64,000 nt of DNA, taken from CAYYJR01 sp964472305. Its GTDB lineage: Bacteria > Armatimonadota > Hebobacteria > CAIYQO01. The stretch lies in the NCBI GenBank assembly GCA_964472305.1, contig CAYYJR010000003.1:1-64000 (forward strand), given 5' to 3'. Positions within the stretch are counted from its first letter, which is position 1; each line of letters starts with the position of its first letter. A program made the translations under genes and the position numbers. The notes below the pieces were generated by a model. It was not told where the DNA came from, did not search any database, and saw nothing but the letters and a program-made list of their open reading frames with translations. Positions 27,779-36,599 of this stretch are shown piece by piece.

Positions 27779-28781
27779 CCGGCCCCCTTCGCGTGTAAAA
27801 CCTGCGCAGCAACACCCCTCCCACCAGCGATGCCCCCAGTATGACCGCAAGCAGGTACGCCAGTTCCGTTTTTCCCCCGACAGGCAGTGCGTAGTCCGGC
27901 AACGGCGCCTTCCACCACGCCTGCCACCGTGCCAACTCGTGCGGAAGATAGGCCGGCAGACCGTACTTCGCCATCTGTGCCGGCAGTTCACTCGCGTCCC
28001 ATTCCCCCCACGCGCTGCCGGCCGGCAGGTGTGCGGACAGCCACCACCCGGCCGTCCCCAGCACCAGTAGTACGCCGAACGCGGCGACCGACCAGCCCGG
28101 CGACACGCGGCGCGACACGACAAGGCTGGGGTCGGTGCGAGACAGATAGCCCAGCGCCAGACCTGTCACCACCGCTTCGAGGAATCCGAAGACCAGCAGA
28201 TGCTCCAGCATCATGACGGGCACCGTAATGTGTAATCCGAACGGATTGAAGAGCGCGCGGCCTGCAGCGTCATGGGCGATCAGCGGCTGGATACCGAGCA
28301 TCACCGCGGTGGCGAGGGCGGCGGCGTTCAGACCGACATACCCGGCGACCGCGCCGGCGATGATTTGCCGTTTACTGCCGGGCAAAGCGCCGCCCGCCAG
28401 CAGGCGATACACGCCCCAGCCGACAAACGGCATGATCAGCGCTATGTTCATGCAGTTGGCGGCAAAGGTAGTAATGCCGCCGTCGCCGAAGAGCAGCGCC
28501 TGTATCACCAGTGCCAGCGACACCGCGATGAGCGCCGCCCACGGACCAAGCAGGATGGCGATGAGTACCGCCCCCACCGCGTGCCCGCTGGCGCCGCCCG
28601 GAATGGGGATGTTGAACAGCATGATGATAAAGCTGAATGCCGCGCCCAGCGCCAGCAGCGGCGCCTGGCGCAAGCGCAACTCCCGCCGTAAACGCGTGGA
28701 AGCGCGCGCCCACAGCGGGAGCATTGTCGCATACGTCACCAGACAGGTCTGCGGCCCCAGATAAACATCAGGAATATGCAC
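27735..28781 (-). CDS. nikMN: Nickel/cobalt transporter substrate-binding subunit, CbiM-CbiN-like fusion (NikMN)
   Basis: A 348-residue protein starting with GTG and the motif MHIPDV. The N-terminal Met-His-Ile is the metal-binding end of the CbiM/NikM family (usual form MHIxDG; here Val replaces Gly). Seven or so membrane spans cover residues 1-225 (NIPIPGGASGHAVGAVL is typical). A C-terminal part (about 235-335) with two spans and a PDGLE-like periplasmic stretch stands in for CbiN/NikN. The start lies 3 bp after the barrel-like gene ends, with AAGAG as ribosome site. Confidence 0.92.
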   Translation of the reverse strand: MHIPDVYLGPQTCLVTYATMLPLWARASTRLRRELRLRQAPLLALGAAFSFIIMLFNIPIPGGASGHAVGAVLIAILLGPWAALIAVSLALVIQALLFGDGGITTFAANCMNIALIMPFVGWGVYRLLAGGALPGSKRQIIAGAVAGYVGLNAAALATAVMLGIQPLIAHDAAGRALFNPFGLHITVPVMMLEHLLVFGFLEAVVTGLALGYLSRTDPSLVVSRRVSPGWSVAAFGVLLVLGTAGWWLSAHLPAGSAWGEWDASELPAQMAKYGLPAYLPHELARWQAWWKAPLPDYALPVGGKTELAYLLAVILGASLVGGVLLRRFYTRRGPDDHAAGVDVSARGA

Positions 28782-28784
28782 GGT

Positions 28785-29450
28785 TTACTCTTTTGCCACC
28801 TTGCAGCAGGTACCGCAGATACTCATCTGCAACGAAAAGCGGGACTCGCCGCCGCCGTTGGGAAATTCCACCCCCGCCAGCAATCCCACGCCGTCGGTGA
28901 ACTGGTAATTCACTCCGACGGACGAGTAATTCTCCTCACCGCTGGTGTAATCGGCCAGCAGGCTAACCCTGTCGGTCAAGTCGCGGTCTGCCCCGACGAA
29001 CCAGCGCGTCTTGTTCTCAATGCGCATGGCACCCAGGTGTGCCCGCGCGGCTTGAACATCGACGGTCGCCACCGCGTACGGATTGGATTTCAAGTGGCGG
29101 GCAATGCCGGTGATGCCGACTGCCAGCGCCCGGCCCTGCTCGATGTTGCCGAACATGACATATTTCGCATTGAAAAACGTCCGCGGGTCGGCATCCCTGG
29201 TCAGGTCGAAATCCACCCCGGCTTCCAGCCGGTCGGTCAGGCCGAATTGCGTGTTCACGATATAGGTGTCCGCGCTGGGTGTCGGCAGGTCGCCGTCCAC
29301 CTGCAGATTGATCGCATACTCCCCCCTGGCCACCGTATCGGCGGTGGGAATGATCGTCAATCCGCTGTAGCACGCGGCGGCGGGAAGCACGCCCAGCGCA
29401 AGCAGCGCAACGGCACAGAGCACGAGGAAAACGCGGTGATGCCTGGTCAT
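28785..29450 (-). CDS. Secreted beta-barrel-like protein in the nickel cluster
   Basis: A 221-residue protein with a signal peptide (MTRHHRVFLVLCAVALLALG, cleavage near AAA-C). Alternating strands with aromatic ends (TRWFVGADRDLTDRVSLLAD, NYSSVGVNYQFTDGVGLLAG) suggest a small outer-membrane barrel. The mature end begins CYSGLTIIPTADTV. The C-terminus carries a Cys-rich tail, SICGTCCKVAKE, that could bind metal. It sits between nikR and nikMN and is 3 bp from the latter, so a role in nickel passage or sensing across the outer membrane is a reasonable inference. ATG 29450 is chosen after GGAG; longer frames add a non-signal leader. Confidence 0.75.
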   Translation of the reverse strand: MTRHHRVFLVLCAVALLALGVLPAAACYSGLTIIPTADTVARGEYAINLQVDGDLPTPSADTYIVNTQFGLTDRLEAGVDFDLTRDADPRTFFNAKYVMFGNIEQGRALAVGITGIARHLKSNPYAVATVDVQAARAHLGAMRIENKTRWFVGADRDLTDRVSLLADYTSGEENYSSVGVNYQFTDGVGLLAGVEFPNGGGESRFSLQMSICGTCCKVAKE

Positions 29451-29531
29451 GGTGTTTTCTCCAACAAGAAACGTGCGGGAAGAACCCATTCCCGCCGCAA
29501 GCATTATCGGCATCCGAGCGCGCATGCTGTA

Positions 29532-29951
29532 CTAGCTGACCGCCGTCCCGGTGGTGGTGCATACCAATTCGCCGTGTTTCACGCCGCGCGTGCTGATGAG
29601 CGTGTCGGCAATGTCCTTCACGCGCGCACTGTGCCCGCGCACGACGACCACCTCCAGGCAGTTCTGCGCATCGAGGTGAATATGCGTGCTGCACACGATG
29701 GCGGTGTGATAGCGGTGCTGCAGGTCGGCAAGCTGGTCCGCCAACTCGTGCTCGTGATGCGCGTAGACGATGGTTACCGTGCCGACCACCTCCGCCTCCG
29801 GGTCGGCCCACTCCGCATCGACCAGTTCCCGCCGCACCAGATCGCGAATCGCTTCCGAGCGTGACGTATACCCTCGCGCCTTGATGAGCGCATCGAAGCG
29901 TGCCAGCAGATCGTCTTCGATCGACACACCGAACCGTTCCAGCGTCGACAT
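29532..29951 (-). CDS. nikR: Nickel-responsive regulator NikR
   Basis: A 139-residue ribbon-helix-helix repressor. The N-terminal DNA-binding part is LERFGVSIEDDLLARFD with YTSRSEAIRDLVR. The C-terminal ACT-like metal domain keeps the square-planar nickel ligands H79, H90, H92 and C98, with the same spacing as H76, H87, H89 and C95 of E. coli NikR. GGAGGAAGTG precedes the ATG at 29951. It would repress the nickel uptake genes when nickel is plentiful. I could not find a classical GTATGA-N16-TCATAC operator upstream, so the operator may be divergent. Confidence 0.95.
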   Translation of the reverse strand: MSTLERFGVSIEDDLLARFDALIKARGYTSRSEAIRDLVRRELVDAEWADPEAEVVGTVTIVYAHHEHELADQLADLQHRYHTAIVCSTHIHLDAQNCLEVVVVRGHSARVKDIADTLISTRGVKHGELVCTTTGTAVS

Positions 29952-30096
29952 CACTTCCTCCGTATCACGAACTGCGAAATCGTAACACGCTTGAGCGATC
30001 CGGTCAACTGGATGCCCGGCTGAGCCGGTCACGGACGACACGCGGAGAGGAATGGACACACACAGCACGAATGAAAGGAGAGGGGGTTATTCCGCA

Positions 30097-31281
30097 ATGT
30101 TATCACGGCGTTTGTTATTGCTTTGCATATTCGTCATACTCTGCCTCCCCGCGTTCACGGCAGAAGAGCCGGAGGGCTGGCGCTTTCCCGGACTCGGCGC
30201 CGGCCGGGGGGATTGGGACGCCAGCGTCGGCGTCTTCGTCGGGCCGGATAAGCAGTGGGTGCGCAACCTGCAGTTCCGCGGCGACATGGACCTGGCGCAC
30301 GGCGTGCGCTGGCACGCGAATATCCGCTCCAATCGCGCGTTAACCACGTTATCCGGCTTCCAACCGCACGCGGATGAACTGTACGTGGAAGGCTTTGGAT
30401 TTCACCATGCCCCGGTGGGCACGTTAAGCGCCAGCCTGCGTGTCGGTACGCTTCGCTACCTGCGCTTTCCCTATCCCGACGCCATCGCCGTCTTCGACCA
30501 GGTGCCCGGCGTCAGCGACTTGATGGGCGGGCCGCAGACCGGGTACGGCGGTGCGGTGCTGGCGCTGGATTACGCCCACCGCAGCGGGCTGGGCGCGCAC
30601 CTGACGGGCATTACCTGGGGCTTTGGCCGCCGGGGAGAAACCGACGTGCTGGAAGGCTATGTGAATCTGCGCCATGATCTCGGCGCGATGCACCTGGAAG
30701 CCCGCGCCGGTCTGCTCCCCGTGCGCCGCGAACCGGTGGACAGCAAGGCGGGTGCGAACCTGTTCCTCGGCGTGCGGCATCGCCAATACCAGATCGGAGT
30801 GCTGTCGGAACGCCTGCACGGCGAAAACGGCTTCACCGGACTGCTGGTGCAGTTCGCACCATCACGCGTCACGAATCCGCTGGGCACGGTGGCGTTTGAC
30901 TACGCGCGCGATCCGGAAGGCTTTTCCTCACAGCTCCCATTACTCGCCGGCACCTTCGGCGACCTCAGACGCACGCCGCCGTCCGGAGGCGCACTGGTGG
31001 GCGAAATGACCTGCGAGCGATTTCGTTCCTTCTGGCAGAACAGCCACCTGCGCAATGCCTACGAGCACCGCTTGGCCGCGACGGGCGTGACGGACGGTGA
31101 TGATCTGGTGGTGGTGATGGTCAAGCGTCCGCGCTTCCTGCATACCGAGGCTGTGGTCAGCCCGCACACCCGTTTCGGCAGCATCAACGACTTGAAGCGC
31201 TGGGAAGCGGACCGCATCTCCCCCGCGCAGTTAAACGAACCAATCGTTTACCAATTCTACCGCGTGAAACAACAACCGTGA
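30097..31281 (+). CDS. Secreted beta-strand-rich protein of unknown function
   Basis: A 394-residue protein with a signal peptide (MLSRRLLLLCIFVILCLPAF, cleavage after TA). Residues about 25-270 are alternating beta-strands with Gly and aromatic turns (GYGGAVLALDYAHRSGLGAH, GVRHRQYQIGVLSERLHG) in the style of an outer-membrane barrel. The last 100 residues are less regular. I do not recognise the family. It is divergent from nikR and could share that promoter region, so nickel control is possible but unproven. Longer starts at 30052 are open but would place a charged segment before the signal peptide. Confidence 0.7.
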   Translation: MLSRRLLLLCIFVILCLPAFTAEEPEGWRFPGLGAGRGDWDASVGVFVGPDKQWVRNLQFRGDMDLAHGVRWHANIRSNRALTTLSGFQPHADELYVEGFGFHHAPVGTLSASLRVGTLRYLRFPYPDAIAVFDQVPGVSDLMGGPQTGYGGAVLALDYAHRSGLGAHLTGITWGFGRRGETDVLEGYVNLRHDLGAMHLEARAGLLPVRREPVDSKAGANLFLGVRHRQYQIGVLSERLHGENGFTGLLVQFAPSRVTNPLGTVAFDYARDPEGFSSQLPLLAGTFGDLRRTPPSGGALVGEMTCERFRSFWQNSHLRNAYEHRLAATGVTDGDDLVVVMVKRPRFLHTEAVVSPHTRFGSINDLKRWEADRISPAQLNEPIVYQFYRVKQQP

Positions 31282-31588
31282 CGGCGCCGCGGTATCACTG
31301 GCCTGATGGCCTGATGGCGAAACGGTACGAACAAGATCCGCGAGGTGCTGGCAAGCACTTGTCGGACGGTTTCTGCGGCTCATTGACGATGGCATGTCGC
31401 GCTGTGGAGTGAAGCCGGTGCCGACGCGAGCGGCACTGCGCGAAGCACATCATCGGTACACGCCCGGCTCGGTCGAAGTCTAGCGCTCCCGCCAGGCCGC
31501 GGGCATCATGCCTGGACTCACGTATTTTCATCAGGCCGTCACATGCTCGTAATCATCCGTCCATCTCGCGACGCTATACTCTATCGTG
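31282..31588. other. 307-bp intergenic region
   Basis: Nothing with gene character is seen. A short direct repeat (GGCCTGAT twice near 31301-31316) and a TATACT box at 31575-31580 just before the amidase gene are the only features noted. Confidence 0.4.
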
Positions 31589-32206
31589 ATGAAAGTCTTA
31601 CGCCGGATAACTCGCCTGATCATTGCGGTGCTGGTCGTCGCGGCAGTAGCGGCGGTGTGGTGGTGGTACCGATGGGCGCACACGCCGGGGTCGTGGCGCT
31701 TTCCCCGCGGCATTGTCATCCACCACACCGCGACACCCCCGGTGGTGAACGGCCGGCGCATCGGCGTCGCGGAGATCGACGCCATGCATGCGCGGCGCGG
31801 ATTCGCCATCGCCGACGCGGTCGGGCGCGTGTACCACATCGGCTATCATTTTCTGGTGCTGCAGGACGGCACCGTGATGCGCGGGCGTCCGGAGCGCCTG
31901 TTCGGCGCGCATACGAAGGGGCACCCGGAGATGCTGGGCATCGCGCTGGTGGGCAATTTCCAGCAAAACAGCAACCGCGGCGCCAGCGGATCGCTTTCCC
32001 CACCGCGCGTGCAATTGGCCGCCGCCGAGCGTTTGACGCGGCAGTTGATGGCGAAGTACGAACTGCCGATCAACCGTGTCTTTCTACATCGTGATCTCTG
32101 CCAGACCGCCTGTCCCGGTGACAACTTTCCCCGCACACGCTTCTTCCGCTCCCTGCCGCAACAACGCCGCGCGTGGCCGCCTGCTCCCTGGCCATGGGCA
32201 CGGTAA
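31589..32206 (+). CDS. Membrane-anchored N-acetylmuramoyl-L-alanine amidase (Amidase_2/PGRP)
   Basis: A 205-residue zinc amidase expected to cleave the bond between muramic acid and L-Ala in peptidoglycan. An N-terminal membrane anchor (residues 9-26) is followed by the amidase fold: IVIHHTAT (H45), YHIGYHFLV, GAHTKGHPEMLGIALVGNF and HRDLCQTACPGD (H167, C175). The H-x7-C spacing equals H122/C130 of T7 lysozyme, so the zinc site is complete. ATG 31589 is preferred over the GTG just before it. No ribosome site is present and a TATACT box ends 9 bases upstream, so the mRNA may be leaderless. Confidence 0.9.
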   Translation: MKVLRRITRLIIAVLVVAAVAAVWWWYRWAHTPGSWRFPRGIVIHHTATPPVVNGRRIGVAEIDAMHARRGFAIADAVGRVYHIGYHFLVLQDGTVMRGRPERLFGAHTKGHPEMLGIALVGNFQQNSNRGASGSLSPPRVQLAAAERLTRQLMAKYELPINRVFLHRDLCQTACPGDNFPRTRFFRSLPQQRRAWPPAPWPWAR

Positions 32207-32210
32207 ACGC

Positions 32211-32244
32211 ACGGCGGCCCGGGAATGACCTCCCGGACCGCCGT
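32211..32244. terminator. Hairpin terminator between convergent genes
   Basis: ACGGCGGCCCGGGA (32211-32224) and TCCCGGACCGCCGT (32231-32244) pair over 14 bp with one mismatch and a 6-nt loop. The mismatch is C-A in the plus transcript but G-U in the minus transcript, so the stem is better for the protease mRNA. Confidence 0.75.
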
Positions 32245-32267
32245 GGTGGTGCGTGCGCGCAATGGCG

Positions 32268-33599
32268 TTATTTCGCCCGCGCCATCTCATCTTTCAGAAT
32301 CGCGAGGGCCTTCTGGGCTTGATTGTCTTTTTCATTCATAAGTTTGGTCTCTTTATCCAGCTCAACGGTGACATCCGGCGCCACGCCCTTTTTACCCACG
32401 TCATTGCCGTTCGGCGTATAGTAGTGCGCGGTGGTGACGGCCATCGCCGACCCATCGGACAGCGGGATGACGGTCTGCACCAGCGCCTTGCCGAAAGTGC
32501 TTTCGCCGACGATCGGCGCGCGCTTGTAGTCTTTCAACGCGCCGGAGAGAATCTCCGAGGCGCTCGCGCTGCCTTTATTCACCAGCACCACGATGGGCTG
32601 ATCCCACACTTGCGATTCAGTGCGGTTGAACGCTTCCAGCAATCCCCGTCGTCCCTTAGTCGATACGATCAGCTTTTCGTCGGAATTCAACATCATGCTG
32701 GCAATGCGGATGCATTCCCGCAGCAATCCGCCGGGATTGTTGCGCAAGTCGAGTACCAGCCCGCGCGCTTTTTGGCGCTTAAAATCCTGCAACGCGGCGC
32801 GGGTCTCGCCATACGTCTTTTCGTTGAATGAGAACAGGCGCAGGTAGGCGATGTTGCCGTCCAGCATTTTTTCCTCGGTGGCGGGTACATCGATTTTGTC
32901 GCGGGTGATGGTGACTTCAAACGGCTTTTCCACCCCTTTACGCGAGAGTGTCAGCGTGACATTGGTGCCTTTGGGCCCGCGGATTTTATCCGCGGCATCG
33001 CTGACCAGCATGCCGTCAGTTGAAACGCCGTCCACCTTGATGATAAAGTCACCCGACTGCAGTCCGGCAGCCTTGGCGGGTGTATTGGGCATCGGCTCCA
33101 ATATCGCCACCCGGTAATGCTTCACATCGCTGATCTGCGACCCGCAGACTGGGCAGGTGACCGGCGCCATGGTGCCTTCGCCATCATTGACTTTCAACTC
33201 GGGAATCTCGATCATCGAGAGCGTCGCACCAATGCCCGCGAAGCTGCCGGCGTTATCGGTGTTGAAATCTTTGAATTCCTTCGGGTCCATGAAACGGGTG
33301 TAGGGATCTTTCAGCGGGGTCAGCATGCCGCGAATGGCGGAATAGACCAGCGGATCGGGATCTTTGATCGGATCGACGTACTCCGACAACAGGCGATCCA
33401 TCGCTTCACGGAAACGTTCAACGGGTCGCAACGTCAGGGTGGTGTCGAGTGTGCTGGTGATCGGTCCGGGCATGGCGACGGCCGCCCACACCGGACGCCC
33501 CACCGTACTGCCGTTCCATTGGTAACCGATCAGAAAGGCGGCCAGCAGCATCAGCACGAATGCCATCGTTGTCAAATACCTTGGTTGCGTATGTCTCAT
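32268..33599 (-). CDS. S41-family C-terminal processing protease (CtpA-like)
   Basis: A 443-residue protease with an N-terminal signal anchor (about 10-25). A PDZ domain covers about 118-230 and an S41 catalytic domain about 240-420. The catalytic dyad is S346 in GSASASEI and K371 in ESTFGKALVQ, with the usual spacing of 25 residues; LRNNPGGLL (285-293) is also typical. Unusually, the start of the PDZ carries an insertion with CPVC (149-152), half of a zinc-ribbon or a redox pair. Such periplasmic enzymes cut proteins at their C-termini during envelope or cell-wall remodelling. The neighbouring amidase is convergent. Confidence 0.92.
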   Translation of the reverse strand: MRHTQPRYLTTMAFVLMLLAAFLIGYQWNGSTVGRPVWAAVAMPGPITSTLDTTLTLRPVERFREAMDRLLSEYVDPIKDPDPLVYSAIRGMLTPLKDPYTRFMDPKEFKDFNTDNAGSFAGIGATLSMIEIPELKVNDGEGTMAPVTCPVCGSQISDVKHYRVAILEPMPNTPAKAAGLQSGDFIIKVDGVSTDGMLVSDAADKIRGPKGTNVTLTLSRKGVEKPFEVTITRDKIDVPATEEKMLDGNIAYLRLFSFNEKTYGETRAALQDFKRQKARGLVLDLRNNPGGLLRECIRIASMMLNSDEKLIVSTKGRRGLLEAFNRTESQVWDQPIVVLVNKGSASASEILSGALKDYKRAPIVGESTFGKALVQTVIPLSDGSAMAVTTAHYYTPNGNDVGKKGVAPDVTVELDKETKLMNEKDNQAQKALAILKDEMARAK

Positions 33600-33760
33600 T
33601 CGGTGTTCCTTTATGTTGACCGCACAGCACGGCCGGGGAGAGTTGTGTCCGGTAGGGGCGTGCCCGGCATTAGCACTGATATACCCGACGGTGTTGTCAG
33701 TTATACCACCGTTGCCGGGAATCTATTCGGCATTTCGTCGTGGCACGACGGAACGTCCGG

Positions 33761-34855
33761 TCAGTACGCGCCCGTGCCGACTCCCGGTGTGGTAGATGGG
33801 GGTGTTGGATGCACTAATTCTTTCCCGATCTGAATGCGCACCACGGTGAAGTTGATCAGCGTTAACGCCACGTTATCATCCGGGTACAGCATGGTGCAGT
33901 TGGTCGTAAAGTTGACGCCCAGCGCGCTGCCGCGTGCCTGTAAGAATGAACATTCGGTCCCCGAGGCTACGCCGCTGGCGCTCGAGGCCAGGTTGGACGA
34001 ATCCCCCGCCGCGGTGGTGACGACCGGCGCGAGTGGAATTCCTGGGTCAACCATCGGGCGTTCAGGATCAATGGTCAACGTGGCGACCTTTTCCGTGGTG
34101 AAGGCCAGGAAATAATCCGGCCATTTGTGCGCCTTCAATACCTCATCCAGCCGCGAACCAATGAGCACGCCTTTCGAGGTACCAGCCGGCAGCGGGATTT
34201 TGGTGGGCCCGTATTTAAAGAGAAAATTGATATCCCGACGATCCCACTCTTTGCTCGGTTCCGCCGGCCATTTTTTAAACGGTTCGAAAGAACAGGCGAT
34301 AATGTCCGTCACTTCCGCGTCAATGCCTTGCCCGGTGATGGTGATGCCCAACGAATAGGTGTCGTTCACCTTATATATCAACTCTTGCTGATCGAGCGCC
34401 AGCTTGGCCGCGCGCACGTTATATGCCCACAATGGCAGTTTTACTTCTGCTTTGGTGGCAGCGGGTTGCTCACCCGCCAACACTTCGGCCACGGTGTTGG
34501 CGGCTTCGTTTTGCACACTGGCGGTCAGTTCGATTTCGTCGCCGTTGTACAGGAAGATCAATGAGTTCGGCTGTCCCGGCGGCGGTGCCGCGCCACTATC
34601 TCCCGATCCCTCCGTGCCCGGAAGGGTAAGATCCGACGATTCCATCATGGTCAGCGGTGGCTGTGCGATAATCAATGCCGTCGGATCGCCCAGCAGATCA
34701 AAAACCTGCTTGGGCTTCATGCCGAGCTTGACGCCGGCCAGCTTGCGTTCCGGCGCGGCATGCGCCAGCACGCAGATCAGCATGAATCCGAGCAACAGCA
34801 TCCAGCGGAACTTCGCACATCCTCCGATGTGAGATGCAACAGGGTCTGTCTTCAT
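33761..34855 (-). CDS. Secreted protein of unknown function (paralogue A)
   Basis: A 364-residue protein with a signal peptide (hydrophobic part WMLLLGFMLICVLAHA, cleavage near AHA). The mature N-terminus has GVKLGMKPKQVFDLLGDP, similar to the repeat motif of SmpA/OmlA (BamE-like) lipoproteins. A second related motif, IGSRLDEVLKAHKWPDYF, occurs near residue 228, followed by a beta segment. Both motifs also appear in the neighbour at 34886-35656, so the two are probably diverged paralogues. The function is not known. GAGGGGAT precedes the start. It is the second gene of a two-gene unit. Confidence 0.78.
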   Translation of the reverse strand: MKTDPVASHIGGCAKFRWMLLLGFMLICVLAHAAPERKLAGVKLGMKPKQVFDLLGDPTALIIAQPPLTMMESSDLTLPGTEGSGDSGAAPPPGQPNSLIFLYNGDEIELTASVQNEAANTVAEVLAGEQPAATKAEVKLPLWAYNVRAAKLALDQQELIYKVNDTYSLGITITGQGIDAEVTDIIACSFEPFKKWPAEPSKEWDRRDINFLFKYGPTKIPLPAGTSKGVLIGSRLDEVLKAHKWPDYFLAFTTEKVATLTIDPERPMVDPGIPLAPVVTTAAGDSSNLASSASGVASGTECSFLQARGSALGVNFTTNCTMLYPDDNVALTLINFTVVRIQIGKELVHPTPPSTTPGVGTGAY

Positions 34856-34885
34856 ACATATCCCCTCGGGCCGTTGAGCGGCATC

Positions 34886-35656
34886 CTAATAGGCATGGGT
34901 GGGAGCACGAAATGATCCCGGCAGCGCGCCCGCGGGCGTAGCGCTGCTCCCCCGCACGACCGACGTCAGACTGCGGACCACGGTAATGGGCAATCCGATG
35001 GCAATCACCTGCACCTTGCGACTGCCGGTATCGAGCGAAAAGGTGACGTTCTGCGCGGGGTAGCTGCAGAAGTAGTATGGACCGACGCGGGTGAACGGCT
35101 GGGGCCAATCATACTTTTTCACGATATCGGTCAACTTGGTGCCAAAGCCGATGCCGCTTTCCGTGCGAATGACCGACGAGACCTGCGGTGAGCGGGCACT
35201 CGCCACAATACCCGCGACTTGCCCCTGGGTGTCGAAAAAGACATAGGTCATCACCGGCGCTTGGGGATCCGGCAGCCGTCCACTGCCTTCATACACCCAG
35301 ATCATCCAGGTGTCCTGCGGCTTCAGCGCGATGTTTTGCTGTTTGGTGGTACCCGGCGTGCCGGCGGCCACGCCCGCGGGCATGGCGTCCGGCGGCGGCA
35401 TACCGCCTCCAAGCATGGTGGTCACCGGCGGGGGATTGAGTAGATTGGTAATCGCATCCGCGCCGGTCAGCGCCGGACCGATGCGATGCGGCATGCCCCG
35501 GCTGTTCAGCACTTCGATGAAGGTCGCGTTGAGCGTGACTTTATCCAGCGTGACCTCGCTCTGCGCCGCGCGCTGCGCCCAACCCGGCGCCATGAGCGCC
35601 GCGGCCAGGACAACAAGCATCAGCATGAGCCAGCGACATGACAGATAGCTGCGCAT
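34886..35656 (-). CDS. Secreted protein of unknown function (paralogue B)
   Basis: A 256-residue protein with a signal peptide (LMLMLVVLAAALMAPGWA). It carries the same two-part layout as its neighbour: VTLNATFIEVLNSRGMPHRIG near the mature N-terminus and FGTKLTDIVKKYDWPQPF near residue 172, followed by PYYFCSYPAQNVTFSLD. A Pro/Gly-rich insert lies between. This suggests a pair of BamE-like folds or half-repeats. GAGGAGCAGG precedes the ATG. An extended -10 promoter lies 77 bp upstream (35733-35741). Confidence 0.76.
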   Translation of the reverse strand: MRSYLSCRWLMLMLVVLAAALMAPGWAQRAAQSEVTLDKVTLNATFIEVLNSRGMPHRIGPALTGADAITNLLNPPPVTTMLGGGMPPPDAMPAGVAAGTPGTTKQQNIALKPQDTWMIWVYEGSGRLPDPQAPVMTYVFFDTQGQVAGIVASARSPQVSSVIRTESGIGFGTKLTDIVKKYDWPQPFTRVGPYYFCSYPAQNVTFSLDTGSRKVQVIAIGLPITVVRSLTSVVRGSSATPAGALPGSFRAPTHAY

Positions 35657-35732
35657 CGGCCTGCTCCTCTGGTTCCGAATGGTCTCCGGTATCGTGCCCG
35701 CTCGTTGTATATGCCGCGGGAAGATACCCTAC

Positions 35733-35761
35733 ACTATACCATTTCCTCGTGCGGATGGGAA
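35733..35761 (-). promoter_or_regulatory. Promoter of the paralogue pair
   Basis: The minus strand reads TTCCCA (35756-35761), 17 bp, then TATAGT (35733-35738) with TGG in front, an extended -10. It points at the gene starting at 35656. Confidence 0.55.
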
Positions 35762-35799
35762 TTCCTTCATCTCCTGCGGAGTAATACGAGCCCATCCGC
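35751..35799. promoter_or_regulatory. Inverted repeat over the -35 region
   Basis: GCGGATGGG (35751-35759) and CCCATCCGC (35791-35799) are perfect 9-bp inverted repeats, 31 bp apart. One arm overlaps the -35 element of the promoter above. Confidence 0.35.
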
Positions 35800-36143
35800 G
35801 AAATGGGTTACGCCCGGATCGGTCATTGCACCAGCGTGCCGCAAATGAAGTGCCGGCAACGGTCGGCAATACGCCGCTCTCCCTCGTTCAGCACCTGCCG
35901 ACCGATCTTCCCCGAGGAATTCGCCGATGTCTACCGGGGGATCAACGCGCCTGTCGGCGCTCCGGCGACCTTAATAAGGTCAGGGGTATTACCTCGTGAT
36001 GCTCTATCCCGGTATTGGGATAATTTTCCCACCGCTGTGCATTGTCACCCCGCATAGTCGTAATTCGGCATCACTCCGCAAACCAGTCGCGCGGTCTGGC
36101 CCGGCCATCATTACCCGCCGTGCGCGGGCGGAGGGGGTGCAAT

Positions 36144-36599
36144 ATAAAAGCCATACGGATTCATCATTTTGGTGGAGCGGAAGTGCTGCAGTACGAAGAG
36201 GTGCCCGAGCCGCATGCCGGGCTGGGGGAGATTCGCACCCGCGTCATCGCGGCGGGGGTCAATCCGGCGGACTGGAAAATGCGCGAAGCCGGACGGAGCG
36301 GCATGAAACCGCCTTTAGTCCTGGGACTGGACGTCGCCGGCCTGGTCGATGAAGTCGGCGCGGGAGTGGAGATGTTCCGCCGGGGTGATGCCGTCTTTGC
36401 GAAAACATCGCCGCCGCTGGGTGGATATGCCGAGTTTACCGTGGTTAAGGCGGCGCAGGCAGCCGCAAAGCCGATGCGCATCGACTTCGTGACCGCCGCG
36501 GCGGTGCCGACCGCCGCACTAACCGCCTGGCAGGCGCTGTTCGATACCGCCAACCTGCAGCCGGGACAGCCCTGCCACATGACGATTGCACGGTATTGA
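36144..36599 (+). pseudogene. Truncated zinc-independent alcohol dehydrogenase/quinone oxidoreductase
   Basis: The frame encodes the N-terminal GroES-like half of an MDR oxidoreductase: KAIRIHHFGGAEVL, AAGVNPADWKMR, PLVLGLDVAGLVDEVG and AAVPTAALTAWQALF. The frame ends at LQPGQP followed by CHMTIARY and a stop, just where the NAD(P)-binding GxGGVG stretch should begin, so the Rossmann half is missing. The normal start ATG is ATA here (36144-36146), still 6 bases after an intact GGAGGGGG ribosome site. Both points indicate a decaying gene. The downstream 200 bp show no trace of the lost half. Confidence 0.85.

Larger units (their letters stand above)
35657..36143. other. 487-bp intergenic region
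   Basis: It contains the promoter and palindrome of the paralogue pair near 35733-35799. A weak hairpin TATCCC/GGGATA follows at 36005-36022 with ATTTT after it. Between 35800 and 36000 no gene or structure is supported beyond a GACCTT/AAGGTC mini-hairpin. Confidence 0.5.

Noticed and set aside
29952..30096. Classical NikR operator GTATGA-N16-TCATAC
   Set aside because: I looked in the nikR-30097 divergent region and before the nikMN genes and found no match better than chance.
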